In this document: positions 10,600 to 20,893 of the stretch, piece by piece
Layout: the number at the start of each line of letters is the position of its first letter
Position numbering within the stretch: position 1 is the stretch's first letter
From: Bostrychus sinensis
Lineage: Eukaryota > Chordata > Actinopteri > Gobiiformes > Eleotridae
Length of the DNA stretch: 64,000 bases
Assembly: GCA_020698575.1 (NCBI GenBank)
Contig: CM036243.1
Span: forward strand, 33,668,903 to 33,732,902
Direction: 5' to 3'
Translations under genes and position numbers: made by a program
Notes under the pieces: model-generated
Database searches by the model: none
What the model was told of the DNA's origin: nothing
Seen by the model: only the letters and a program-made list of their open reading frames with translations

Positions 10600-11440
10600 T
10601 TGTTTCTGTTTTGAACGGTGCCCTGTTGAATTTATGGAGCTGGAAGCACAGATTTGTACAGTAAACAGCCTGTGAGGCTCTGGCTGCTGTTTAACGTCAG
10701 GTAAAAGTTACACTCCTCTGTCTAAGTTTAGTTTTATCCACTTCATTCGTAGTTTTACACAAAGTGTGTGTTAAAAAATTAGCTCTCTATTACTGTTAAT
10801 GTTAGCACTTGCTAAACAATATTAGCAATGGATTAGACCCTGTGAGATTTTAGTTTAGTATCAAGTTTAACAACTGACAAACTTGGACTAATTATATTGC
10901 AGTCAGCGAGGTTATATAATTTTAAGAAAAAAGTAGAGTGAAATGCAGAGCACTGTGATATTTATTAAGAAATGTTAAATTTAATAGAAAATGACTTTGC
11001 ATTGTTTGATTTTGCTGAGTGTATTGTATTATTGTATCCTGTCAAATCAGCTGTGCTTAACCAGTTTCTAAGATATATTTACCTTTTAAATAAGTTCTTA
11101 TGTTTAGTTCATATGTTTCATTGTTTTGTCAGCTTACTTACACCTGTGCTGCTACAACTTGGCTGACCAGAGCCTCCACATAACAACACTGTGTTACAGA
11201 TTTTGTACAAATTGTGAAGTGCAGTAGGGAAGTAACACTAATGCTAGATTTATGATATTTCTTTTGGTTAGTACTGCATACAGGAGGGACAATTTAAAAC
11301 ATGTTTTCATTGTTACTATTGTCTCCTTCCACAGCCTCTGGATCTCCTTAAGAGAACGACTTGGAAACAAGATGAATGTTAAAGTAACCAGCTTTGTCAG
11401 ACTCTCTCAGTATTTTAGACTAATAAAACAGTTTCACAAA
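10600..11440 (+). ncRNA. possible two-exon noncoding transcript
   Basis: A CAG/GTAAAA donor at 10701 and a TCCTTCCACAG acceptor ending at 11334 would define an intron of about 630 bp. The second segment carries AATAAA near 11421. No convincing ORF. The pattern is conserved in the duplicate (about 42960-43795), but that copy is recent and adds no independent support. Speculative. Confidence 0.2.
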
Positions 11441-12106
11441 GGTTTGTGATAATAACACCTACCTATGATGTGCTGAAACATTAGTTATATTCTGACTGAA
11501 CTAAACACCTACAAGCTGCTGCATTATGTTATGCATTAACTTTTTATCTCTCAAAAAATAGATCTTACAAATATAACACTTCATGACTTTTTCCAGTTAA
11601 ACACTGCATATATAAATAATCTGGTTTAGTTGCCATAATCCCTCACCACAGTAGAAAATAATGTTTCAGTGTTACGTCTGTGGCACCAGGAGCGCACACA
11701 GAAAATGACACATAAGTTAGGTACAAAGTTTATTGTAAAGACACAGGAGTAGTGGATGGATCAGGCTGTGATGTCAGGTGAAGCAGGCAGACGAGGCAGA
11801 GGTTTGTCAGCTACAGGACCAGGCCCAAGGACCACAGATGAGCTGGAGAGGAGACAGGAGACCAGAGCTGGGACAGGTAAGAGGACAGGACCAGAGCAGG
11901 ATGACCACCGTGACCTGGAGACAGGTAAAAAACAGAATCAGACGGCTCTTGCAGCAGGTGACTGTCATCGCGCTCTGCAAAACACGAAAGAAAGTAAGGC
12001 CTTAAAGACACTGCACCCATAGTATTTACTGTGGCAGTGTGAGTGTAGTAAAGACATTTTACAGTCACATACTGGATAAGAGACCTACGCTGACTGTAGC
12101 TGACTC

Positions 12107-12141
<35 letters not shown>

Positions 12142-12142
12142 A
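12107..12142 (+). repeat. (AGT)n microsatellite
   Basis: About 11-12 AGT units. The duplicate at 44462-44518 is longer and interrupted. Confidence 0.95.
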
Positions 12143-13795
12143 ATAGTCGCGTGTTTAATGTCTTTGTAGGTTGGTCAACCCTGAGCCTTTGTTAAAATTA
12201 AAAGTCCACAAAATTAGAGAGACAGATGCAGAGCTGCCATCAGCAGTGCAGCTCACACTGTCAGCTTCTCACAGAACTGCCCTGCTGTAGACGCCACCAC
12301 AGTTTACACATGCAGTCTGGGCCTAAGACATAAGATCACTTTGCAACTTTTATAAAGAGGAGATTACTTCTAAATAAGAAGAAATCGCTTGCTGTCAAAA
12401 TACAGTGCACAGTACATAATGTGTAAAAGTAGCAGTTTCAAAGATTTAAGTTACTTTGGTACAATAACGGTGTCACCAAAGTTAATCTAAATCTTTCTTC
12501 AAAGTCTTCTAACTTTGCGATCTGCTGGTGTCATAAGAACATGTTGTTATGCAGAAGTAATAATGGTAAATGTAACTGTAATTGAAAATATTCTTAGGTA
12601 AATTAACTATAAAACTTTACACATTCTCATTGAATGCCTGAGAAAACATGTCTGAACTTTTGACTGTACTGTGTGTATTTGTGTACAGAAGTTATAGTTC
12701 ATGTGGTTAACTCACAGCTCCTGATAAATCCTCTTCAGGACACAGAAGTGGATGGAGTCTGCAGCCTTTTTGCTCCACTCAGCCACAGCTTCAGCCTCAC
12801 AGCATCTCCTTTATGACATCTGAAAAAAAGAGTATTTTAAAATTAAAAGCATGTAGGAGTGTAGCATTTAACGGGGAACATCTAAAGGTAGGCCACGCAC
12901 AGTGTGAACCTGCTTCTGGGGCAGTGTACCCTGCAGCTCAGTGAGCAGAAGAAAGAGAGAGTAAAGTTTGTATTTTGGAGTATTCAGGCTGCGTCAGGGG
13001 CAGAGCTGCGTTGTTCTGCTCCCGCTGTGACTGAACGTGGAGCACAAGCGTGACTTCGTGCTGTATTTTAGACGTTCAGGACACATTCATTAATTAGAAC
13101 AACAGTAAAGGAGTTAAAGTATTGTTTTGGCACATGCATATTTTGTATTATTATTGCTAAAATTGTACTGCGATCATTATAAGCCTATATTAATATTTTA
13201 AGAGCCATTTTAGGCCTTTTATGTATTTGCACCGCCATGTCACTATGTGGCGCTGTACTAGTCAGGTTTGTCTATTTAAGGGCCAAAGAGAGCAGCCTTA
13301 GTGCGCCAAAGTTGAGGCACAGAGTTTTTGACCGGGGTTGATGTGTGAGTGTTGAAAGTGGCAATAAGTGCTAATAAATGGATTCTTCACAAAACACAAG
13401 GAGTACTGGGCTCTATCCACGCGTTGGGAACACCTTTTAACTTTGTCAGCCTCGTGGCTCGTGGCACAGGGCCAGCCAGGTCCTGTCATTTTACTGTGGT
13501 GGCACATGGCAGATTATTATTATTATTATAGGACTAATACAAAAAATGTGAATTATCTTCTGTTCTGAAGCCAGTTATTTGGATGGTTTGAGGAAGTTAG
13601 GAGATGGAAAAAAAAAAATCAATATAACAGACAATATTTGCTGTATCCTGGTGCATTTTAAAGTGTTTTAGCTGACTATAGAGTGAGTAAAACAATGGCT
13701 TGATTTTGCATTAATAGTTGTGATCGCAACATCGCAAAATCCTGGAGGGACTGAACAATGCATGTAGTCTGTGTCTTGAAGCATGTTGTTGTTAA

Positions 13796-15509
13796 TAGGG
13801 ATGGGAACTGATAAGATTTTATCAATGTTGATGCCAGTGTCGATTCTGCTCATCAATCCAATTCTTTATCGATTGTCTTATCGATTCCTGATATATCTGT
13901 GAATAAAAATGAACTAGATCTGTGGCCATACAGTTTATTATGAAGCAGAAATAGAAGCTTATTTTCATTTTCATGTATATGAGCCTATTTTAAACTGGGC
14001 TCACTAAACAGAAGTAACATGTATTGAATGTACAGCTGTTAAATTACTGGAAATGTATGCTTTTTAAATAAACAGGATTGTGGCTTTAATATTAATTTAG
14101 GAGCAGCAGCCCCAGACCCGTCTCTGAAAAAAACCTTCATTAAACTTTTTAAACTAAACAGTAGCCTGTGTTACTGTGACAGTGCAACGCAGGGAGGGGC
14201 CACATCAGCGTCAGACAGGTGAGAGTCAGACAGGTGAGGGTCAGACAGGCGAGGGTCAGACAGGTGAGGGTCAGACAGGTGAGCGTCAGACAGGCGAGGG
14301 TCAGACAGGTGAGGGTCAGACAGGTGAGGGTCAGACAGGTGAGCGTCAGACAGGTGAGCGTCAGACAGGCGAGGGTCAGACAGGTGAGGGTCAGACAGGT
14401 GAGGGTCAGACAGGTGAGCGTCAGACAGGTGAGCGTCAGACAGGCGAGGGTCAGACAGGTGAGGGTCAGACAGGTGAGCGTCAGACAGGTGAGGGTCAGA
14501 CAGGCGAGGGTCAGACAGGCGAGCGTCAGACAGGTGAGGGTCAGACAGGCGAGGGTCAGACAGGTGAGGGTCAGACAGGTGAGCGTCAGACAGGTGAGGG
14601 TCAGACAGGCGAGGGTCAGACAGGTGAGGGTCAGACAGGTGAGCGTCAGACAGGTGAGGGTCAGACAGGTGAGCGTCAGACAGGTGAGCGTCAGACAGGC
14701 GAGGGTCAGACAGGTGAGGGTCAGACAGGTGAGGGTCAGACAGGTGAGCGTCAGACAGGTGAGCGTCAGACAGGCGAGGGTCAGACAGGTGAGGGTCAGA
14801 CAGGTGAGCGTCAGACAGGTGAGGGTCAGACAGGCGAGGGTCAGACAGGCGAGCGTCAGACAGGTGAGGGTCAGACAGGCGAGGGTCAGACAGGTGAGGG
14901 TCAGACAGGTGAGCGTCAGACAGGTGAGGGTCAGACAGGTGAGGGTCAGACAGGTGAGCGTCAGACAGGTGAGCGTCAGACAGGTGAGGGTCAGACAGGT
15001 GAGGACAGGATTCAGCGTTTTCTATGGAGATTTCTCTTTTTCTATCGCTCGCTTCCTTCCATACTGTATTTCTTATGCAGGGGAATGAGCTCCTGCTGTC
15101 ACAGTGCGGGGACATTTAGCTCCTACCTCCGCGGCTCTGGCTTCACTCTGCTGTGTCCACGCAGTGGGACGCAAGCGCGCCAGGCTCCGCGTCTCCACCT
15201 CCGCGCTGCCGTGTCCCGTGAGTGCATGTTCATTAATTAGAGAGAGGAGAACGACATGCACTGCACGATGAGCGCCGCGCTTTGTAGGCTGCTCATCGAA
15301 GATGACTTTTGCAGCGAAGTTAAAGTAAAAAGGTTAGAAACGCTGCTCGGGAGCGGGGCGGGTCTCGGAGCAAAACCTGCTCACACAAACACAGCTGCAC
15401 AAAGCAGCATCGATAAGAGGATCGTTAACGGCGGAGGCAAACAATTCCGACGGATTGGAAAAATTAGAAATGGTTCTCAGGTAGAACCGGGTTTTGATGC
15501 CCATCCCTA
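13796..15509. mobile_element. hAT-like non-autonomous element containing a minisatellite
   Basis: Terminal inverted repeats TAGGGATGGG at 13796 and CCCATCCCTA ending at 15509 are flanked by 8-bp direct repeats with one mismatch (GTTGTTAA at 13788-13795, GTTGTTTA at 15510-15517), the target-site size of hAT transposons. No transposase recognised. A 15-bp minisatellite fills nearly half of the element. The duplicate is 46257-47473. Confidence 0.7.
14213..15006 (+). repeat. 15-bp minisatellite, about 52 units, with higher-order repeat
   Basis: Unit GAGGGTCAGACAGGT with two variable sites (GAGGG/GAGCG and AGGT/AGGC). Because 15 is a multiple of three and some frames lack stops, long spurious ORFs arise on both strands. 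Units 9-25 (14341-14595) and 31-47 (14671-14925) have the same order of variants, so a block of 22 units (330 bp) was duplicated within the array. Confidence 0.95.
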
Positions 15510-15517
15510 GTTGTTTA

Positions 15518-16260
15518 TTAGTGCAATGTGTTCGATATTTTTGCTTTAACAATTTTACAATAACTTACTAACAACTTTGTCTACATCAAAACTTTTCATG
15601 ACAGTCCAAGACTTTCACAGTCTGTACTATCAGCTCCTGTCAGTTCCTCGTGCAGCGCCAATGCCTTTCCTTTCAGGCTCAACCACAATAAAGTTGTTTC
15701 AGCTGATGGAAAAGGATGAAGTTTTATTTTGAAGGGTCACAAGAGGTGGTCGATTTCTCATCCAACTGCAGTTTCTCCTCTGATCTTCTCCATCTCTCCT
15801 CTTAATTTTGATCAAAATTAAAAACAAAGTTATTGGAAATAATTATCTCTTTTGTAATAATTTGAGTAAAAGAGACACTGGACCTAAAAAAAAAACAAAA
15901 AATAAAAACATCGCGGCTGTTTGCAGAGAGGTAATTCTTTTACAAACTTTAACGATGCATATCTCTGTGATTCCTGAACCTATCAATGTGAAATAAAAAC
16001 TGTCACAAAGCTTGAGCTCTTATCTGTCAGGAGGATTTAGCTGCAAGTCTCTGTGTCAAACTGTTTGTTTTACAACAGCTGCGCAAAAACGTAACTTCAG
16101 TCACGCCAGCGTCATTATGGACCTGCGTAGCCCGTTGTGCAGGACCTCTCAGGGGGGGGGGCCGATGGGGTGGCCAAGGTCTGACCAACAGGGGCCGTGG
16201 CCACCCCAGGCCCCCACGTGACTACGCCTCTGAACCTAGGAACCAACCTCAAGTCACTTA
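15518..16260. other. intergenic stretch between hAT-like element and LINE
   Basis: AT rich, no gene seen. At 16110-16220 a GC-rich segment (nine-G run, GGGGTGGCCAAGG) resembles a common fish repeat, but I could not define its ends. Confidence 0.4.
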
Positions 16261-16318
16261 ACTCATCTGATTTAGCTCCCACCTGCAGAGGGCGCTCAAC
16301 TCGAACCTCCCCGCGGAG

Positions 16319-16735
16319 GTGCTACAGAAGACTCGCCGTGGACGCCGCGCCGGGACAAAACTTCGTGAAAAGAAGAAACGCTTCAGGCCTGTCCTCCCCT
16401 CCGTCATCATGGGAAACGTAAGATCTCTTCCCAACAAGATGGACGAGCTGGCGGCGCTCACAAGACATCAGCGGGAGTACAGAGAGAGTAGCGTCCTTCT
16501 GTTTACGGAGACCTGGCTCACACCGCTTATCCCGGACTCTACTGTGTTTTTGGACAACTTTCATCTGTTGCGAGCGGACAGGACGGGGGACAGCGGTAAG
16601 AGGAAAGGAGGGGGACTGGCTGTGTTTGTGAATGTGCGGTGGAGTAAACCAGGACACTGCACAGTTAAAGTGCAACTGTGCAACAGAGACATTGAACTGT
16701 TAGCGGTTAGCATGAGGCCATATTATCTGCCGGGA
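16319..16735 (+). pseudogene. LINE endonuclease, N-terminal part
   Basis: Reads through NVRSLPNKMDEL and FTETWL, the start of the AP-endonuclease fold in L2/CR1-type LINEs. The frame is lost near 16735, where two bases appear to be missing; the continuation is in the frame of 16752-19133. The same break is present in the second LINE copy, so it predates the segmental duplication. Confidence 0.8.
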
Positions 16736-16751
16736 GTTCACACAGGTTATT

Positions 16752-19133
16752 GTGATAGCGGTGTACGTGCCCCCTTCTGCTAACGCGGACACAGCCTCTG
16801 ATGCTCTGCTCTCGGTCACCAGCAGGCTGCAGACACAGCACCCACAGGCCCTCTTCCTCATCTCTGGAGACTTCAACCATGCTTCTCCATCATCTGTTCT
16901 TCCCACATACACACAGTATGTCACCTGCCCCACCAGAGACAATAAAATACTGGACTTGTTTTATGCCAACACCAAGGAGGCATATTCTGTATCCCCCCTC
17001 CCTCCCCTGGGGAGAGCTGACCACAACATCATACATCTCCAGCCTGTGTACAAACCTGTTGTACACAGACAGGCTGTGGTCCCACGTACAGTGAGGAGGT
17101 GGACTGTTGAGAGCGAGGAGGCTCTCAAGGACTGCTTCAACACCACTGTGTGGACGGAACTCTGTGGCCCACATGGGGAGGACATCAATGCCATCACGGA
17201 CTGCATCACGGACTACATAAACTTCTGTTTTGAGAACACTGTTCCCTCCAGGATGGTACGGTGTTTTGCTAACAACAAGCCGTGGATTACCCCTGATATT
17301 AAGGCTCTCCTGAAGGAGAAGAAGAGAGCCTTCAGATCAGGGGACAAGGAGGAGCTGAGGGCTGTACAGAAGGAGCTGAGGAGGAAGATCAGGGAGGGAA
17401 AGGCCGGCTACAAGAGGAGGATGGAGGAGCAGCTGCAGCAGCAGAACATCAGTGGGGTGTGGAGAAGCCTGAAAACCATCTCTGGCTTCAAAACGCCCCA
17501 CTCACAGACAGAGGGGGACCTGAAGTGGGTCAACGATCTAAACCTGCATTTCAATAGGTTTGATCAAACACCCACCCCTCCCCTCATGCAGCTGCATTCC
17601 AACGCCTTGACACCTGGACCACCCCCCACAGCCACAGCCCTTCACACCTCTGGCTCACCTCACCATCAGACCACTTCACACCTCTCTGGACTCAGCCACC
17701 CCCCCTGCGCAGAGACCCCCTGCCCACCCCTCTCCTTTACAGCAGCCCAGGTGGGAAAAGAGCTGAGGAAGATCAAGGCGAAGAAAGCAGCTGGACCAGA
17801 CGGCATCAGCTCCAGGCTCCTTAAGTCCTGCGCAGATGAACTGTGTGGAGTTATGGAGCATGTCTTCAACCTGAGCCTCAAGCTGAGGGTGGTACCACAG
17901 CTCTGGAAGACCTCCTGTGTGGTACCAGTGCCAAAGACATCGCACGCTAGGGACCTCAGCAGCTACAGGCCGGTGGCGCTTACATCCCACCTGATGAAGA
18001 CACTGGAGAGACTGATCCTGGGACACCTCCGCTCCACGGTGGGACCCTCGATGGATCCGCTGCAATTCGCCTACCGACCTGGCATCGGAGTGGAAGATGC
18101 GGTCATCTTCCTGTTACATCGCGCTCTGGCTCACCTGGAGAAGCCCGGCAGCACTGTGAGAATCATGTTTTTTGATTTCTCCAGTGCCTTCAACACCATT
18201 CAGCCGGTGCTTCTGAAAGACAAACTGGAGAGGGCTGGGGTGGACCTTCATCTGGCAGAGTGGATTCTGCACTATCTCACAAACCGGCCACAGTTTGTGA
18301 GAGCCCGGGACTGTGTGTCTGACCTGCTGACCTGCAGTGTGGGGGCCCCCCAGGGGACTGTCCTGGCCCCCTTCCTCTTCACCCTCTACACTGCAGACTT
18401 CAGACACAACACGGACAGCTGTGTTCTGCAGAAGTTCTCTGATGACTCAGCGATTGTCGGCCTGATCACTGAGGACGACGACGTGGAGTACAGAGGACTG
18501 ACACAGAACTTTGTGGACTGGTGTCAGCAAAACCACCTCCTGATCAATGCGGGGAAAACCAAGGAGATGGTGGTGGATTTTCGCAGACGCCGGTCTGCCG
18601 TCCCCTCACCGGTGAACATCCAGGGAATGGACATTGAGAGAGTGGACTCTTATAAGTACCTGGGTGTTCACCTGAACAATAAACTGGACTGGACTCACAA
18701 CACAGACGCACTGTACAGGAAGGGTCAGAGCAGGCTCTACCTCCTGAGGAGACTGCGGTCTTTTGGAGTGAAGGGAGCACTCCTGAGGACCTTCTATGAC
18801 TCTGTGGTGGCATCAGCCATCCTGTACGATGTGGTCTGCTGGAGCAGCAGCATCACAGAGAGAGAGAGAGAGAGGAAGAAGCTGGACAAAGTCATCAGGA
18901 AGTCCAGCTCTGTCCTGGGCTGTCCTCTGGACTCAGTGCTGGAGGTGGGCGACAGAAGGGTCCTGGCAAAACTGACATCCATGCTGGACCAGGAGTCACA
19001 CCCCCTGCAGGACGTCTTGTCTGCTCTGGAGAGCAGCTTCAGTGACAGACTGATCCACCCTCGCTGTGTGAAGGAGAGATACCGCAGGTCTTTTCTTCCT
19101 GCAGCTGTCAGACTCTACAATGAACACTCCTGA
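16752..19133 (+). CDS. LINE endonuclease C-terminus plus reverse transcriptase
   Basis: An open frame of 793 codons from the first ATG; the true protein would begin upstream before the frame break. Endonuclease motifs SGDFN (residues 38-42) and ADH (89-91), then a basic linker (about 190-235), then reverse transcriptase: AAGPDG near residue 345 and the catalytic FSDD at 562-565 (the YADD position), followed by a short C-terminal region ending in an RSFLPAAVRLYN-type motif. The RT frame itself is uninterrupted. Function by family: target-primed reverse transcription. With the 5' break this copy is probably not autonomous. Confidence 0.88.
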   Translation: MIAVYVPPSANADTASDALLSVTSRLQTQHPQALFLISGDFNHASPSSVLPTYTQYVTCPTRDNKILDLFYANTKEAYSVSPLPPLGRADHNIIHLQPVYKPVVHRQAVVPRTVRRWTVESEEALKDCFNTTVWTELCGPHGEDINAITDCITDYINFCFENTVPSRMVRCFANNKPWITPDIKALLKEKKRAFRSGDKEELRAVQKELRRKIREGKAGYKRRMEEQLQQQNISGVWRSLKTISGFKTPHSQTEGDLKWVNDLNLHFNRFDQTPTPPLMQLHSNALTPGPPPTATALHTSGSPHHQTTSHLSGLSHPPCAETPCPPLSFTAAQVGKELRKIKAKKAAGPDGISSRLLKSCADELCGVMEHVFNLSLKLRVVPQLWKTSCVVPVPKTSHARDLSSYRPVALTSHLMKTLERLILGHLRSTVGPSMDPLQFAYRPGIGVEDAVIFLLHRALAHLEKPGSTVRIMFFDFSSAFNTIQPVLLKDKLERAGVDLHLAEWILHYLTNRPQFVRARDCVSDLLTCSVGAPQGTVLAPFLFTLYTADFRHNTDSCVLQKFSDDSAIVGLITEDDDVEYRGLTQNFVDWCQQNHLLINAGKTKEMVVDFRRRRSAVPSPVNIQGMDIERVDSYKYLGVHLNNKLDWTHNTDALYRKGQSRLYLLRRLRSFGVKGALLRTFYDSVVASAILYDVVCWSSSITERERERKKLDKVIRKSSSVLGCPLDSVLEVGDRRVLAKLTSMLDQESHPLQDVLSALESSFSDRLIHPRCVKERYRRSFLPAAVRLYNEHS

Positions 19134-19440
19134 CTGTAATCCGTTACACCTGTGCAATATTGTTTTAATATTGTTTAACTGTCAGCACCTTCTGGAAACC
19201 TGTGCAATATTTATATTTATACTATTATGTGCCATAATTATTTTATTTTACTGAAGCACCTATTTTCTTGTAGTTTAGTTTTTTAGTTTTTAGTTAATTA
19301 TCTTTGGCCAGACTGGTCTCTGATACACTGTGTGCTCTTGTGTGATACCACTGTGTGCTGTACTTATGCTGTTGCAACAATGCAATTTCCCCACTGAGGG
19401 ACTAATAAAGGTTTTCTTATTCTTATTCTTATTCTTATAG

Positions 19441-19733
19441 TCCCTCTCAATCTCCAAACGCATCAAAAGCAACTCTTTCTGCTGCTCAAATGACAAACCC
19501 GCACTCGCAGTAGAAGGCAAAGACGAGTCCACACTAACACCAGGCTGAACCAAACCAGGCTTCAAAACCCCAACCTCAAACAACTTAGCTTTCAAATCAA
19601 CTTCCTCAGTGTCTCCCACATCAACATTATAATAATCTGCGATCATAATTAGCTGCTTTTTAGTACAAATATCCAAGCCACTTTCACATGGCGACTCAAT
19701 GAAATCCTCAACAACTTCATCCATGGCTAACAA
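19441..19733 (-). pseudogene. gag-like N-terminal fragment, cut by LINE
   Basis: Minus-strand ORF starting at 19733. Its first 98 residues are acidic then helical (DICTKKQLIMIADYY, FEQQKELLLMRLEIERDY), as in the N-terminal region of fish LTR-retrotransposon gag proteins. Beyond 19440 the frame runs into LINE tail repeats. Compared with the duplicate at 51396-51705, this copy has an in-frame 18-bp deletion. Confidence 0.55.
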
Positions 19734-20417
19734 CTCACGTAGAGACTACAGAAGCTTAAGTGACAACTCACCAATGCGCACACACAAAAGGCAGGTGTAT
19801 CCCGCTAACTACCTAACCAAAAAGCTTACTAACTCACCCCTAGTCTTCGTGAGGCGTAGCGGTGGGTTTTTCATGCATTTAAAGACCGATGGCACGGTAA
19901 AAGCGACCAGGCACGCTGGCAACTCCCCGAAACCACGGAATGGGGAAGAGGGAAGCTCTACCCCCTCCTCACTAAAGCACACGGCAGTGAGTCCCCTGGT
20001 GGGAAACGCTGCTAAACCTACAAGGGAACACCCAGCCAAAAACGTGCACACCAGCAGAGTGACACTTACCATCTTACGTCTCTACAACAGCTACCGCTGA
20101 CAAATCCACGGACACAAAAGCTCTCCTGCTCCAGCGCGACCCGCAAACAACACGGAAACTGATCAAACTTATCCAAACTTTCGGCACATCTCCCCAGAGC
20201 GCAACAACTAACCATATAAGGACAATGACGTCACAGGGCTACCCCCACTAAACGCCAATCAAATGCACGGAAAACTCAATTTAAAAAAAACCCGAAGCCA
20301 CGGCAAACAACAAGAGCTATCCAATGCACACAAGCACTCACAAACAATACCGTAACAGAAACACACGGTAAACAAACTTAAGCTAACTAAACTACGACGA
20401 AACGCAAAAACAACTTA

Positions 20418-20433
20418 CGGACAGAGCCCCCAA
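20418..20433 (-). promoter_or_regulatory. primer-binding-site-like sequence
   Basis: On the minus strand TTGGGGGCTCTGTCCG follows the LTR end by two bases, in the position and style of a tRNA primer-binding site. The match to a particular tRNA was not tested. Confidence 0.55.
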
Positions 20434-20435
20434 TT

Positions 20436-20788
20436 TGTTATGACTGGCTCGAGGCCATAACAAAAGAGGGGAGACAATGCCAAAGTTTAAAGTGCTCAAC
20501 AAAAGATTTATTAAATATAAAATATAATACTAACAAAAAGTACGATGAGGTGTAGTGTGGGTGCTTGGATGTGTTGAGTGTATGCGAACGTGATGAAGTG
20601 CGAAAAGGAAAGTACAAACTCAAATGTGCATAAGGTCGAGGAGAGGCCTGGAGCCTGGCAGCAGCAGAGCAGCGTGGCACGAGGTAACGAGGCCGGAGAT
20701 GAGAGAGCGCAGAGGAGAAGAGGCGGGCCTTTTATCCCCTGGAAGCACGGGTGGAGCAGCAGCCGCACCTGGGCAGAGGGACTTCACA
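20436..20788 (-). repeat. LTR, 353 bp
   Basis: On the minus strand it begins TGTGAAG and ends CATAACA (TG...CA), with a TATA-like GGATAAAAGG in the first third and AATAAA in the last third. It directly precedes the primer-binding site. The duplicate LTR is 52408-52758. Confidence 0.7.
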
Positions 20789-20893
20789 CTACATTCAACT
20801 ATGTAAAGAACAAAGTATTTAATAAGAATATTTCATTCATTCAGATCCAGGATGTGTTATTTTAGTGTTCCCTTTATTTTTTTGAGCAGTGTA
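20789..20893 (-). mobile_element. Tc1/mariner terminal fragment
   Basis: On the minus strand it starts with TACACTGCTCAAAAAAATAA followed by GGGAACACT, a familiar Tc1-like inverted-repeat end in fish, and runs into typical Tc1 sequence up to the LTR. Only this end is present, so the LTR element probably truncated it. The duplicate is about 52759-52864. Confidence 0.7.

Larger units (their letters stand above)
10242..13787. other. intergenic block, no protein gene supported
   Basis: Colinear with 42598-46248. Holds the second 110-bp direct repeat (10406-10515), a possible two-exon transcript (see 10600-11440), a G/C-rich stretch at 11690-12030 whose ORFs look accidental, an (AGT)n microsatellite and, at 13240-13500, a TATTTAAG ... 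AATAAA arrangement that could be a decayed LTR. No tRNA or rRNA seen. Confidence 0.4.
16262..19440 (+). mobile_element. L2/Rex1-like non-LTR retrotransposon (LINE), copy 1
   Basis: Encodes an AP-type endonuclease and a reverse transcriptase, and ends in a 3' tail (CTGAGGGACTAATAAAGG followed by TTATTC repeats) like those of fish L2/Rex1 LINEs. No ORF1 is evident, so it is probably 5' truncated. The endonuclease reading frame is broken once near 16735. The 3' tail joins directly to a minus-strand gag-like ORF. Confidence 0.85.
19441..20788 (-). mobile_element. 5' part of an LTR retrotransposon (minus strand)
   Basis: Read on the minus strand: LTR (20788-20436), primer-binding-site-like stretch (20433-20418), leader, then a gag-like ORF from 19733 that stops at the LINE junction at 19440. 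Internal pol and the 3' LTR are absent from the window. Probably Ty3/gypsy-like, but with no pol to test this stays an inference. Confidence 0.65.

Noticed and set aside
11756..12022. 88-codon GC-rich ORF (Gly/Arg/Thr rich)
   Set aside because: Low-complexity composition, overlapping frames on both strands, and no domain.
12715..12830. Minus-strand exon-like segment (acceptor, AEWSKKAADSIHFC reading, GTGAGT donor)
   Set aside because: The open frame has a stop within six codons of the acceptor and no neighbouring exons could be found.
14213..15006. Regularly spaced repeats resembling a CRISPR array
   Set aside because: Contiguous 15-bp tandem units without spacers, in a vertebrate genome.
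14171..15240. ORFs of 289 to 354 codons on both strands over the minisatellite
   Set aside because: Pure 15-bp repeat without stops. Frames on both strands are open for the same reason, and the duplicate copy has lost the frame.
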